A stretch of DNA of 64,000 nt from Triticum aestivum (Eukaryota; Streptophyta; Magnoliopsida; Poales; Poaceae): the NCBI RefSeq assembly GCF_018294505.1, contig NC_057800.1:174420396-174484395 (forward strand). The letters are read 5' to 3'. Below, one piece after another: positions 11,601-22,299 of this stretch. Within the stretch, counting starts at the first letter, position 1, and the number at the start of each line of letters is the position of its first letter. The notes below the pieces were generated by a model. The model searched no databases. It saw only the letters and a list, made by a program, of their open reading frames with translations, and had not been told where the DNA came from. Both the position numbers and the translations under genes were made by a program.

Positions 11601-12197
11601 CAATCTGGCCATCACAGCGCGCTCTTGATCATTGCACCAAGTATACCTCCTACCCACTAGCGGCATGTCGTGAAGTCCCAGAGTGTTAATAGCGTGCCTG
11701 AATTTGTTCACCAACCTCCTGTTAATCCTATGCGTGCTGCGCTCTGCTTCACTACACACCAAGTTAAAATCACCATTCAAAATCCACGGCCGCTGAACAT
11801 CTCTCCCAATCTCCACAATTTCCTCGAGGAATCTGATTTTATCAGCATTGCCTTGAGGCCCATAAACAGATGTTACCAGCCATTCTTTTCCATCTGCCAA
11901 GGAAGTAACCTTAATGGTTATAGAGAATTCCCCCTTGTGTTCTGTAAAGACCAATAGGCTATCAGATTTCCAAGCAAGCAAGATCCCCCCTCTGGTACCA
12001 TCGGCTGGAATAAAATCAAAGCCATCAAAGGCAGGGCCCAAAGTTTTCCCAACCACCACACTATCCACCACAACCAATTTGGATTCTTGAAAACAAACAA
12101 GGGAAACATTGCAAGTTTGTAGAAATAGACGGACAGAGCTACGCCTAGCAGGGTTATTAAGCCCCCTGACATTCCAAACCAACACACCAACAGACAT
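8654..12197 (-). pseudogene. LINE ORF2: endonuclease / reverse transcriptase, late frame shift
   Basis: ORF2 nicks target DNA and copies the element RNA. I place the start at the ATG at 12197 (MSVGVLVWNVRG); a second ATG lies two codons upstream, and the frame stays open further upstream without another ATG. Counting from 12248, domains are: AP-type endonuclease at residues 20-250 (WNVRG, FQESKL, LNGDFN, LDHCPLLL), reverse transcriptase at about 480-760 (DFRLINLIHG, GVRQGDPMSPALF, catalytic FADD at 10122-10133), and a C-terminal zf-RVT cysteine/histidine domain at about 1040-1110 (CPLCL, HLFVHC). The main frame stops at 8850. The family-like C-terminus (EDWWLTATKEVPKNDRR, HWRIWKERNARIFEH) continues in another frame to a stop at 8654, so a small indel near 8890-8930 truncates the protein. 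All key catalytic residues look intact. Confidence 0.9.
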
Positions 12198-12237
12198 GTC
12201 CATGACATACACTCCGAAACCCAAAGAAAAGAACCCC

Positions 12238-14865
12238 CTAAGCACCACATGACTCTACTGACTCCGAGAGAGAGAAGGCCGAGAAGCTCTCGTGCGCAGG
12301 CTCATCGAAGTCCACACCATCAGGGTTGAAGAGAGTAGCAATGGCCCTGATGTGGTGAGGAGCGAGAGGCTTGTCAAACAGCTTGAGGTATTCATCCAGT
12401 GCTTCCTTGGTCACCTGCTCCTCTGCGTCAATTACGCCCATACGGCGCAGGAGAATAGTTTGGGCACGGTGGTAAGGTCCCTTGTTTACACCATCGTTGT
12501 TTTTGCTAAGACGAGCACTCCGTCGAGGGGTGAAATTTGGCGGGATAACCTTCTTGCGCCGAACGGGAGCTGATGCCACCGGCCTCGGTCCCAGAATGGA
12601 AGGCTTGGGTGTGGCACCAATCCCACCCACCAGCGTCTCTTCAGCAGTATGGGGGCCGAAGACTTGCACATTTTCCTCCATCATCGCCAGCGGTGGAAGT
12701 AGCTTACTTGGGCTCAGAGGGATGGCAAAAGGTGTCTGCACGGGACTCTGGCAGGATATCGCCGTGTCCATTCCCCGTTGCTGAACAACAAGTGTCTTGA
12801 GGCCCGCGGCTAGTCATCAGAATTGGGGGGAACCACCTCAGTAGTCGTTGCAGCAGGATGCAAAGCTGCAGGCGAGTTGCGTAGACCCGACGGCTCCTTA
12901 GTTGAGTGAACCAAAGTATCATTGGCCTCAATGTTCGAGAAGAAAGAGAGCCGGCGCGGGGACAGCGGCAGGTGGAGTGTATCCCTGCCGGAGGGAGGCG
13001 TCGGGACACCAGCCGCCGATCCCACAACTGTGGTGGCGAAAGATCCATGCCATGCTGGTGTGTCCCCACATGCCGCAGAGCCTACAGCCGTGGAGGCACA
13101 TCCAGAAGGCACCGGGGTGGCCGACGTGCATGCATGAGCTGATAGGTCCGTCGCTCCCGGCGTGAGAGCAAGAGCTGCTGAACCCACCGCCCTGAGTGCT
13201 GGTGAACCCGACGATGAGTGCACTTCGAACGGAGTCACAGTGCTCGAGCCAGCTGAGCACGACCTGGAGCGCGCCGTGGACGTGGCTGCAACTATCCGGA
13301 GCGGAGGAGACATGCCGCCTGCTGGCGCCAGTAAGCCATTGGCCCTGCGCCTGCCCCAGTCGCCCGCTATCCCAAAGCCTCCCGAGCCACCAAAGGGGTG
13401 TGCACCTGAGCGAGGATTAGGGCCCATCCCGGTGCCATCTACTCTCCCTCTAAAGCAAAAGCTAGAGTAATCATGTCACCTTGTAAGATCCTCATCTTCG
13501 TCGGGCTCGTAGTCCTGGTGGAATTCCATGAAGGGGGTACTGCGATCCACTACATCCAACACATGTATGGTGAGAGGATGGATGAGGGTGAGCCGCTCGG
13601 ATGGTGGCGCGGGCGGCGGCGGGGTCCGTGGGTGCTCTGGCTCGAAGGAATTTGGCAGACCCACGGGCTCCGGGACCTCCAAATCGTAGATTTTTGGGAT
13701 GCCTGGCGGATTGCGCATCCAGGTAGTAACATCCAGTTGCCAATGATCTTCTTGTGGCAGGATTTCCACCAGTTGGCCCTGTAGCTTGTTGACGAGCTGG
13801 CTGATGGTGCCCCACTCCCAGGCGTTTGCCGGCAGTCCTTCAATACCCAGCTTGCAGAAGAAACCAAGCTTGCCACTACTTGCCTGAGCACTCCTATGCC
13901 AGCGCCGAAAAGCAACCGGAACACTAGCACATCTAACTCTTCCTGAACTAGTGAGTACTCTGTCGCAATCTGCAGCAGAGGCAAACGAGATGAAGAAGTC
14001 ATCTGGATGCGTTACCTCCACCCTTACATGCCTCCTCTCCACCCACAGGACCTGGCCAAGGCGAGGACCAAGGCCTCCGGCGAGACCGCAGGCCTCCTCC
14101 CCTGAACTATGGCGAGCAGGGCGCGGTTTCTGAAGTCCGCCTCCAGCTCTTCCATCCTTGGTGTGCGCGAGATGATTCCGCCGCCCCTTTTTGGCCGTAG
14201 ATCTAGATCCCCATGAGAGTAGAGTTCACCGGGGAAGCAGGCCTGGGCGAGGGGAGGGTAGTGAGCCATATCTCTGGGTGGTGGCGGGCGACGGGAGGGG
14301 GGGCATGGTGTGGTTGGCTGGAGGCGGCGCCGGAGGGTAGGCGGGGCTGAGATCTGAGCGGAGGTGGATCGTGAGGAGCTGAAGCAGGGAAGGAGTAACA
14401 GCCTCAAGCAATATGACCAGTGAGCCAGTAGCGATGGCAACGAATCTTGCCGGTACACTTAGATTTATGGTGGCCAGATTCCAAGCATTTAAAACATCTG
14501 CCCACCAGCCACCGAGGGATCCGAGGTTTGAAGCCGTCTGGCTTGGTCACGGTGGACGGGGACTCGTCCAAACGGCGCAGACGACAGCGGCTGTCCACAA
14601 GAGTCCAACCACCATTGTCTGGTTCCAGATCCAGCGAGGCTGGGCGGGACTGACCGGGGAGCGGCGCGGTTGAAGACAACCCAGAGACCATGACGTCACG
14701 GAAGGAAACGAACGGAGCAAGGGCGCTATCTGGCCGTCGGAGATCGGAGCAATCGCCCGACAGGTGGGGCTGTGGCTGGGGTTGAGAGCTGGCGGCGCGC
14801 CGGTCGTGGATTGGGGCGCTGGAGGCGGCGTGCGCATGACAGCGAGCGGACCGTTGGGGTGCCAT
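12238..14865 (-). pseudogene. LINE ORF1: zinc-knuckle RNA-binding protein, broken
   Basis: ORF1 proteins coat LINE RNA. The start is the ATG at 14865. Pieces in order are: an N-terminal part with a CCHC knuckle (CFKCLESGHHKSKC, then CHRYWLTGHIA, stop at 14404); a piece around 14070-14160 (EELEADFRNRALLAIVQGR) in a second frame; a third frame from 14042 with ERRHVRVEVTHPDDFF, the core of plant LINE ORF1 proteins, through KLGFFCKLGIEGLPANAWEW; and a Ser/Pro/Ala-rich tail. A TGA at 13476-13478 sits where the frame otherwise reads straight on, consistent with a CGA to TGA change. After a TAG at 12810 the frame changes again and the last part (RRSARLSKNND, stop at 12238) follows. At least three frame changes and two stops make it dead. 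Confidence 0.8.
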
Positions 14866-14885
14866 TAAGCAAGAGCAGTTCCTCT

Positions 14886-14898
14886 ACCATACCATAGC
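14886..14898. repeat. LINE target-site duplication, right copy
   Basis: ACCATACCATAGC, the partner of 8476-8488. Confidence 0.9.
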
Positions 14899-15673
14899 AA
14901 ATGCACTGCAACAAGCCCAAAGATACCATAGCGAGCCATATTGTAGCAGACCACGATACTGCAGCAAACATTTTTTAAAATTTTGAGACAAGGGTAATTT
15001 TTAAATAATGAATCTTTTACTAAAAATGTAAAAAGTTTTTGAAATCACTAATTGTTTTTTAAAAAGCTGAACAATTTTTGATATTTTGACATTTTTAAAA
15101 CAGGGGAAAAAATTGTAAATCTAAATATTTTTTGAACATGGATATTTTTTAAAAAGCATATCTTTTTTAATTTGTTAACAATTTTTGAAAATAGCAGACG
15201 CCACCGGCTGGTCACTGAAGCCGGAGTGGATTTCTCGGCCGCCGCACCTGTTTAATGCCGACAGACGGACGGATGGACATCCGACCTCCATGCAGTAGAT
15301 AGTCATCTTGTCGCTAGGCATGGGGAACGGGACGCGTCACAGGAGGTGCTCTCGATTGACACGTCACTTCAGTGCCGACTCCATCGATTAATTGCATCTA
15401 ATCTGTGTCGGCATGAATGCGACGTGAAGAGCGAAGGTGCGGTTCTGCGGGAGCGGACGTAGACGTGAAAGAGGTTTTTAGGTGGATTAGGGCGTTGGAC
15501 ACGTACGTGACAACCACCCGGACGCCCACGAACCTCCCCTGATTGGCGTCCGTTTTGCGGGGAACGGAGGCATGGTCGTGTCTGTGGATAAATACAGGTC
15601 CATATGGGATAGTAAACTATATCCACACATCTTGCCTTGAACGTTTGTATGCATTTTTGAGGGTCCACACTGA
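14899..15673. other. AT-rich then mixed spacer; no gene recognised
   Basis: From 14960 to 15195 the sequence uses the same drifting words as the AT arrays at 1.6-2.9 kb (TTTTTGAACATGG, AACAATTTTTGA). From 15200 to 15670 it is GC-richer and ends in a GGGCATCTTCAGTGTGG-type terminus on the minus strand, the style of a Harbinger-related element. The matching left terminus was not found. Confidence 0.4.
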
Positions 15674-15692
15674 AGATGCCCTTAGGGCATCT
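15674..15692. repeat. Abutting transposon termini: palindrome centred on TTA
   Basis: AGATGCCCTTAGGGCATCT is a perfect inverted repeat around TTA. It reads as the right end of one GGGCATCT-type element (left) and the left end of another (right) sharing one TTA, the PIF/Harbinger target trinucleotide. The distal ends of both putative elements were not found, so the interpretation is tentative. Confidence 0.4.
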
Positions 15693-15982
15693 CAGACGTC
15701 GTTCTTTACAAGAAACATGTTATTTATTTGCAGACTGGGTTGAACCAGTTGCGGACATAGATGTGCAGGAGTCTCCCAATCAAGTGTATTCCCTAAACGT
15801 CCATCCAGGTCTGGCAAATTTCATTTAAAATATATAGCAATAAACAAGTAAATTAAAGTATGGTGTTCATAGCGCTTGATCACAACAAAAATAGGCTTGT
15901 GTTTATAGTTTCTACATGCGATGGCAATCCATGCAGAAAAGGCATGTTTGCCCTGCCAGACCAACTGTGTGAGCCTCCTCGC

Positions 15983-16058
15983 TCACTCTGTCGCTGGCTC
16001 GTTCTTACCATCCGCCTCCTTTTCTATCGTCTTCGTCTTGGCCGTCAAGCGCTTTAAC
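15983..16058 (-). pseudogene. NAM-associated-like protein, C-terminal piece (left of solo LTR)
   Basis: This is the tail of the coding sequence whose larger part lies at 37095-37420. Read across the solo LTR with one copy of the TTAAC duplication removed, the minus-strand frame runs DDDATMIMSVVRVKMLKRL, then a lysine-rich end and a TGA at 15983-15985. See the right-hand piece for family evidence. Confidence 0.5.
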
Positions 16059-16189
16059 TGTTAGGTAACGTGGCATGCAATTTCAAAAAAAATCCTACGC
16101 TCACGCAATATCTATCTAGGAGATGCATAGCAACGAGAGAGGGAGACTCTGTCCACGTACCCTCGTAGACCGAAAGCGGAAGCGTTTGA

Positions 16190-17101
16190 TGTCGGTGCAA
16201 TAAACCCTGGGTCTGTTGCCCAAACTATGCATAGACACGAGAATAAGATTGAAGCACCAACCCAAACCAGGATGCAAGAAGTCAAGAGATTCGAAGAACC
16301 AGCATGCAGCTCAGAGAGACTAAGGCCAAGCCAGAGAAGCAAGATATCGCCAAGAGAAGGGCCTCCCTTGCCGGACAGGTGAGCCCAGCAAGGGACAAGG
16401 CCACCCCCATAAGCAGACGACCAAGACACCCCGGCAGGGCCCTGTCGGGGCTCGCGGAGGCGAAACCACCTCACCAACCACTCGAGCACGACCTACGTAG
16501 TCCATCAGTGCGGTGTCAAGCCGCAAGGTGATTAAGTGGTAGCCATTCGCCACATGGCTGCCATTTCCTACAGAAGAAACCCACAGGTGACACCCGTCCT
16601 CGACATGTCAATAGAACAGGTGCGGAGCTGGCAAAATAGCCGGGCAAGTCTTGTCGGGCAACCAGTGATGTGACACTAAGCGGTGCATTTAATGCGTCCT
16701 GTCAGCCCGTAGAGTTAGGTATGATAGCACTGTTTGCTATCATATCAATGCATAATGACTACTTTGCCATTATGGTGACCCCTTAATCTATAAAAGGAGG
16801 CCCATGGCAACCATAGAAAGGGTTGGAAAGTTGATGAACCCTCACCCCCATACGCGCGTAGTCGCTACTGCCCTTAGGCAACCCCTGCCGGGCAAGTGTC
16901 CTACGCTTCGCCACCTCCATTAATCCATCAAAGCAGGAGTAGGGTTTTATGCCTCACGGCGGCCCGAACTTGGGTAAATTGCCTATGTGTTCTCTGCCGT
17001 GCTGCCGTGCGCTGGTCTGCTCTTTGTGCAACGTGACGTCCCCCTGCCGAACCAGCAAGGGGCCTCCTGGTCCCATAGGTGGCCGCGGATATCCCGCGAC
17101 A
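16190..17101 (+). repeat. 5' LTR of the gypsy element
   Basis: It begins TGTCGG and ends CGACA. TATAAAA lies at 16789-16795, the likely promoter box. It aligns with 34538-35457, which carries one extra 8-bp stretch (TCCACCAT) near its end. Confidence 0.92.
16789..16795 (+). promoter_or_regulatory. TATA box in gypsy 5' LTR
   Basis: CTATAAAAGGAGGCCCATGG is conserved in both LTRs (3' copy at 35137-35143). The position, about 310 bp before the LTR end, suits a retrotransposon promoter. Confidence 0.6.
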
Positions 17102-17102
17102 T

Positions 17103-17122
17103 CTTTGGCACGCCAGGTAGGG
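17103..17122 (+). other. Primer-binding-site-like sequence
   Basis: CTTTGGCACGCCAGGTAGGG follows the 5' LTR with one intervening base. The second gypsy element in this window has a related TTTGGCGCGCCAGGTAA at the same place. I did not assign the tRNA. Confidence 0.55.
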
Positions 17123-17189
17123 GGCTCGCTTGCGCGAACCTGAAAGCGTGCGCAGCGCATCATCTTCATCACCACCTTCATCTTCGACG

Positions 17190-19084
17190 ATGCCATCGAC
17201 CATGGCGCCCAAGAAGAAGCCCGGTACTTCGGCCATCCATCCACCTTGAAGGCTCCGCCGCCCGCGGCCTCTAGTGCCGCGAGGGGATGCGGAGGCACGC
17301 GAGGACGTGGACGCTGCTGGGGATGTGGTTGGAGAAGGTGGTGCCATCACCGCTTCCCCCGCGGCCGACACGGGGGCAGGAGACATCAGAGGAGAACAGC
17401 ATCAGCAGCACCTCGAAGGTCATGCTCCGCAAGGTCCAGGCGAGGGGGTCACTCCGTCCACACCCCCTCCTGTCACCGACGGGCACAGCCGCAGCAAAGG
17501 CGCTCGGTCTGGGGTAGACCATCGCCCTCCGGCAGCCCCCACCACGGGAGCGACCGTGGCGCGTGCGCCACCTCCCGGACGAGTCAATCAGACCGCCGCG
17601 CTCGACGAAGCCGCTGAACCTCGAGCACCACCGCCGCGCAAACCCGTTGCCCAGGTGGTCGTTCCACAGCAGCGTGGGCGTGGCACCGCCGCCGCCGCTG
17701 GCACCATCAAGAGCCAGGCGACAGTGCGGTCGACGTCATTGACATCTATGCCAAGCACAACCACTAAGGCTATGGCGCGGGCTCAGCTGCTCCTGAGGTT
17801 TCCGCCAGCAGCCGAGCAGGTGGATAAATGGCGTGCCACCATCCAAAGCCTGCTTGGTTTCACCGAAGCTGGGGGCTCACGGCGAGCTAGCCTTCCACAA
17901 CCTCCCCAAGTGACAGCAACCGTCCGTACTGCTGGTCGTACGGAGAGGGTCATCCCCACGGTGCGGTCCCCACCACGGCAGCTGGCGCGGGCGCAGCAGA
18001 ATCAAGATTCCGACGATGTATCGATGGCCTCTTCTGATCCTCGAGCACGTCCAGGCCAACGTCGAGCCTCGGAGGATAGGCGGCGGGGAGACGTGTGTGT
18101 CGTTGTGAAGCGGCGCCGCAACGACCTTCGCCCGACCGACGGGTGCGATAGCCTCAACGTCGATGAGCTTGCGCTTGGTGTTGGTGCGTGCCTACCTTTC
18201 GAGGTCGGCTACCCTGCCTTTACACGAGAGCTGGAGCAAGTTCGTTGGCCTTTCGTTTGCACGTTCAAGCCAGAGATACCTGAGAAGTACGATGGGAGGT
18301 TGAACCCGGCAGAGTTCCTGAGCATCTACACCATCGTTGTTCAGGCTGCCGGGGAATAGATGAGAAAGTGTTCGCCAACTACTTCCCTTTGGCCCTCAAG
18401 TCCAATGTGAGGTCTTGGCCGATGCACCTGCCGGAGAACTCCATTTCGTCATGGGCAAACCTGTGCCACGAGTTCATCGATGCCTTCACCGGTGGCCACC
18501 AAGAGCCCGGCAGGCCCAACGACCTGCAACTCCTCCAGTAGAAGGAAGGAGAAACTCTCCGTAAGTATTTGCATAGATTCGGTAAAGTTCATAAAAATAT
18601 TCCAAATATCCATCCGGTAGCCGTTATAGCAGCTTTCCAGTCCAATCTGCACAATCGTCGCATTCATTCCAAGATGAACGTGTGGTTGCCCAAGACTGTG
18701 AAGGAGTTGTACACACTGGTGGATAAGTGTGCTCGGATGGAGGAAGGAAGGAAGTTGCCCGGAGAGGAAGATTGCACCAATGTTGATTCAGAGGATGAGG
18801 ATGAATCAGCCAGTCAGAGGAAGGGCAAGAAGTGCAGTAAGAAGCCAAGAGATAAGGCAGTGATGATTGTGGAAGGTTCGGGCACACCTAGTACCGGCAA
18901 GAAGGCTAAGGCTAAGGCCCCGGGCAAGGAAGCTGCCGCTTGCACTGCCTGCCAGGAAGCCGTTGCCGCTGAGAAAGCTAGGAAAGGCGATGGTCCATAC
19001 TACAAGATCCATCGGACCAAGGACCACGACCTTCAGGAGTGCTACCAGGTTGAGCAACTTGTCAAGAAACATAGGGCAGAATGA
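17190..19084 (+). pseudogene. Gypsy gag, frame-shifted
   Basis: Gag forms the particle that packages element RNA. The likely start is the ATG at 17190 (MPSTMAPKKKPG), whose frame stops near 17247. The protein continues in the frame open from 17274 to 18359, a Pro/Ala/Arg-rich stretch ending in the gag-domain phrase EIPEKYDGRLNPAEFLSIYT. A lost base near 18350 moves it to a frame reading DEKVFANYFPLALKSNVRSW. An in-frame TAG at about 18541 separates that from the open piece 18569-19084 (RKYLHRFGKVHKNIPNIHP, then a Lys/Glu-rich tail and KIHRTKDHDLQECYQVEQL in place of a standard CCHC knuckle). Two frame shifts and a stop make it inactive. Confidence 0.8.
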
Positions 19085-19282
19085 CAAGGAAAAAGGTTAG
19101 AATGCCGCTGGCGGTAAGGGCCTAGGTGGTGAAGCAAATCGCCCCGGCAAACCCTTTCAGAACCAAGGAAAGCCCGCCAGGGGTCAAGAGAAGGAAATCT
19201 ATGATGATGTGAGTGATGGAGGGGATGAAAAGGAAACCAGTGAGCAGGAGTTTTAGAAGGCCACTGACGCCCTATGCATTGA

Positions 19283-20126
19283 TTGGGTGCATCCTTGCAC
19301 GCCTCTCACCACCAGCTCAAGCGATGGGCACGAGAGATCAATGTCGTGCAGTCAGCACCAGAGGCCCGGAAGCGGCGCAAATGGTCTCGCACACCCATCA
19401 TCTTTGATGAAGACGATCACCCTGGACGCACCACTGCAGTAGGATGTTTGCCATTGTTGGTCTCCCCAACAATTTGTAACCTCAAGGTCACAAAGATGCT
19501 AGTGGATGGCGGGGCCGGATTGAAACTGATTTCCCTGGCAGTCATCAACAAGCTTCAGATAGGAAAGAAGAGCTGGAGGTTACCAGAATGTTTCAAGGAG
19601 TTAACCCCGGCAGGAGCCATCCTAAAGGGAAGATTACGTTGTCGGTGATGTTTGTGGAGAACTGAACAATCAGACTGAGAAGATTGTGTTTGATGTGGTT
19701 GATCTCCCCCTGCCATACAATGGGATTCTTGGACGCCCGGCCCTAGCCAAGTTCATGGCAGAATCCCACTATGCTTACAACACCTTGAAGATGCCTGGGA
19801 CACTGGGGGTCATCACTATCCCATCAGATGAGAAGGATGAAATTATTTGTGTGGATAAGATGTACCGGGTTGCAGTCGCGACAGAGGCAGCGACAGCGGC
19901 AACTCCCTCCAAGGAAAGCAAAGCAAAGAAGAGGGATTGTAGGACCTCCGGCAAGGAGTCCGGGAAGCGTGCCCCCTCTGAGTGCACGGTACCCGCTGAC
20001 AACGTGCCGGAGTGTTCCAACAGCAAGAGATCCAAGGTTGCTGCACCCCAAGTGAAGAAGGTCCCGGCAGGGCTGGCTGGCGTTGATGGTACTTTCACCA
20101 TCAGCGCTACCCTTGATGACAAATAG
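19283..20126 (+). pseudogene. Gypsy protease region
   Basis: The aspartic protease would cut the polyprotein. The active-site phrase KMLVDGGAGLKLIS is in the frame open from 19283 to 19648, followed after a frame change by LPYNGILGRPALAKFMA, the usual plant gypsy protease end, in the frame open from 19686 to 20126. The following Ala/Lys/Ser-rich linker is typical of the group. Key catalytic residues are present, but the frame break disables it. Confidence 0.75.
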
Positions 20127-20279
20127 GAAAGAGCGCTCGTTGCCTTCCTATGGGTGAATATCGACGTGTTTTTCTGGCAACCATCTGATATCCCCGATGT
20201 TCCCAGGGAGGTAATCGAGCACCACCTTGTTGTCTGCCCACATGCTCAACCTTCCAAGAAGAAAGTCTGGAAGCAGGCT

Positions 20280-21492
20280 TTGGAGAGGCAGTAGTTCATT
20301 GCCGAAGAGACCGAGAAACTAGAGGCAACTGGATTGGTTAGAGGAGTACTGCATCCTACGTTGTTAGCAAATCCAGTGGTAGTCCGGAAGGCAAATGGGA
20401 AGTGGAGGCTTTGCATTGATTTCGTAGACCTCAACAAGGCTTGCCTGAAGGACCCATTTCCCTTGCCATGCATCGACCAGATTGTGGATTCCACTTCAGG
20501 TTGTGATTTTCTCTCCTTTCTAGATGCATACTACGGATATCACCAGATCTTCATGTCCAAAGAAGATGAAGAGAAGACATCATTCATCACTCCATGTGGT
20601 ACGTACTACTTTGTCCGCATGCCATTCGGATTGAAGAGTGTCGGGTCCACTTTTGCAAGGGCAGTCCAGATTGAGTTTGAGCCATAGTTGCATAGAAATA
20701 TAGAAGCCTATATGGATGATATTGTGGTCAAAACCAAGAATAAGGCCACCCTTATCCAGGATTTAGGAGACGTTTGCTAATCTGCGCAAGATCAATTTGA
20801 AACTTAATTCGAAGAAGTGTGTGTTTGGTGTTCCCTCCGGCAAGATACTTGGTTTCTTCGTGTCCCATCGGGGGATCGAAGCTAACCCCGATAAGATCAG
20901 AGCCATCGAGCAGATCCAGGCGCCAAGGGCAGTTAAGGATGTGAGGCGCTTGACGGGATGCGTTGGCGCACTAAGTAGATTCATATCTAAGTCTGCCAAG
21001 CGTGCCCTGTCGTTCTTTAAAATTTTGGAGAAGGCAGGGCCTATGAAGTGGACGCCGGAAGCAGATGCAGCTTTGCAGGAGTTGAAGGCATACTTATCAT
21101 CTGTGCGTACCTTGGTTGTGCCCAAACCCCAAGAACCGTTGTTGCTATACTTGGCGGCAACCAACCAAGTGGTCAGTGCGGCCTTTGTAGCACAACGAGA
21201 AGTAGATGAGGCAGAAGGTGAGCAGAAAATAGAAGAGGCGGATAAGGATCGGGACATCAATGAGCACGACAGCAAGAACGACCCCAAGAACGCGGCAAGG
21301 AAGAAAGTGGTGCAACGCCTAGTGTACTTTGTCAGCTCCTTGTTACAGGGGGCTAGATCGAGGTACTCTGGTGTGCAGAAGTTGATCTTTGGCCTCGTTA
21401 TGGCCTCAAGGAAACTGCGCCACTACTTCCAAACCCATGAGATCCACGGTTGTCACTCGTTTTCCGCTGCAAAGGATACTCCGAAACCCTGA
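20280..21492 (+). pseudogene. Gypsy reverse transcriptase and RNase H
   Basis: The RT runs from GVLHPTLLANPVVVRKANGK through WRLCIDFVDLNKACLKDPFP and FVRMPFGLKSVGSTFARA. The catalytic YMDD is at 20709-20720. Stops occur before the first block (20292-20294), after EFEP (about 20685) and just after the YMDD block. The connection and RNase H part follows in the frame 20797-21492 (KCVFGVPSGKILGFFVSHRG, DVRRLTGCVGALSRFISKS, WTPEADAALQELKAYLSS, ARSRYSGVQKLIFGLVMAS). The three or more in-frame stops make it inactive, though the motifs are well kept. Confidence 0.88.
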
Positions 21493-21499
21493 GGCTACT

Positions 21500-22140
21500 G
21501 GAAGAATAGTGGAGTGGGCTTTGGAGTTATCCAGCTTTGTTTGAATGAGAGCACATCAACTATTCAGAGAAGGGTGTTGGCAGAGTTTATTGCAGAATGG
21601 ACACCAACCCATGATGAGGAAATAACAGAGACGACTCTCCCCGGCAAGGAATCACCCCAAGAATGGATTATGTATTTTGATGGTGCTTTTTCCCTATAAG
21701 GTGTAGGGGCTGGTGTGCTTCTTGTTGCCCCCTTAGGGGAGCACTTTAAGTACGTCATCCAAATGCATTTTGCCCGGGAAGAAGCCACCAACAATACAAC
21801 TGAGTATGAAGGGCTCCTTGCCGAGCTCGGGATTGCAGCAGAATTGGGAATTAAGAAGCTGATCATTTGAGGAGATTCACAACTTGTGGTGAGACAAGTC
21901 GACAAGGATTATCAAAGTCCATTGATGGAAGCATATGTCGAGGTGGTGAGGAGATTGGAGGAACACTTTGATGGGTTGCAAACAGAGCACGTACCCCGTG
22001 CGGAAAATAGTATAGTTGATCACCTGTCAAAGTGTGTTGCGTAGAAGCTTCCTGTGGAACCAGAAACTTTTGTTCTCCGTCTCTCTCAGCCCTCCGTATC
22101 ACCAGCAACAATGGCCAAGGAGAAAGTTGGACTACATTAA
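21500..22140 (+). pseudogene. Second (archaeal-type) RNase H domain
   Basis: After the normal RNase H comes a second RNase H-like domain: EWIMYFDGAFSL, stop, GVGAGVLLVAPLGEHFKYV, EEATNNTTEYEGLLAELGIA, stop, GDSQLVVRQV, ending HVPRAENSIVDHLSKC. The D...E...D pattern matches the extra archaeal-like RNase H known in the Tat lineage of Ty3/gypsy. Three stops are visible (about 21699, 21869 and 22042). Confidence 0.75.
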
Positions 22141-22299
22141 GCCTCTCCCGGTCGAGCTGTCCGCTCCCGGCAGAGACTCTGCCAGAAACAACTCCTCATA
22201 GCCTTCCGGACCACCCCCTCCAACTGGGCCCATGGACCCCGCGAACGAGGATGGTGCTCTTGCAGCAGAGGAGGTGTCGCTAGTCCTCGTTGCCGAGCC

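Larger units (their letters stand above)
8489..14885 (-). mobile_element. L1-type LINE (non-LTR retrotransposon), near full length
   Basis: A 6,397-bp element on the minus strand is bounded by a 13-bp direct repeat. It carries ORF1 (zinc knuckle protein) then ORF2 (endonuclease plus reverse transcriptase), the order of plant L1 elements. The 3' end (8489) reads ...AACGGCCTATGGCCCTTTGATA rather than a long poly(A). The 5' end lies only about 20 bp before the ORF1 start codon, so a longer 5' leader may have been lost by the usual 5' truncation. ORF1 is broken by stops and frame shifts and ORF2 by one late frame shift, so this copy is inactive. Confidence 0.93.

Noticed and set aside
12198..12248. 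Non-ATG (GTG) start for LINE ORF2 at 12248
   Set aside because: A standard ATG at 12197 (or 12203) gives the conserved endonuclease start; the upstream codons overlap the end of ORF1.
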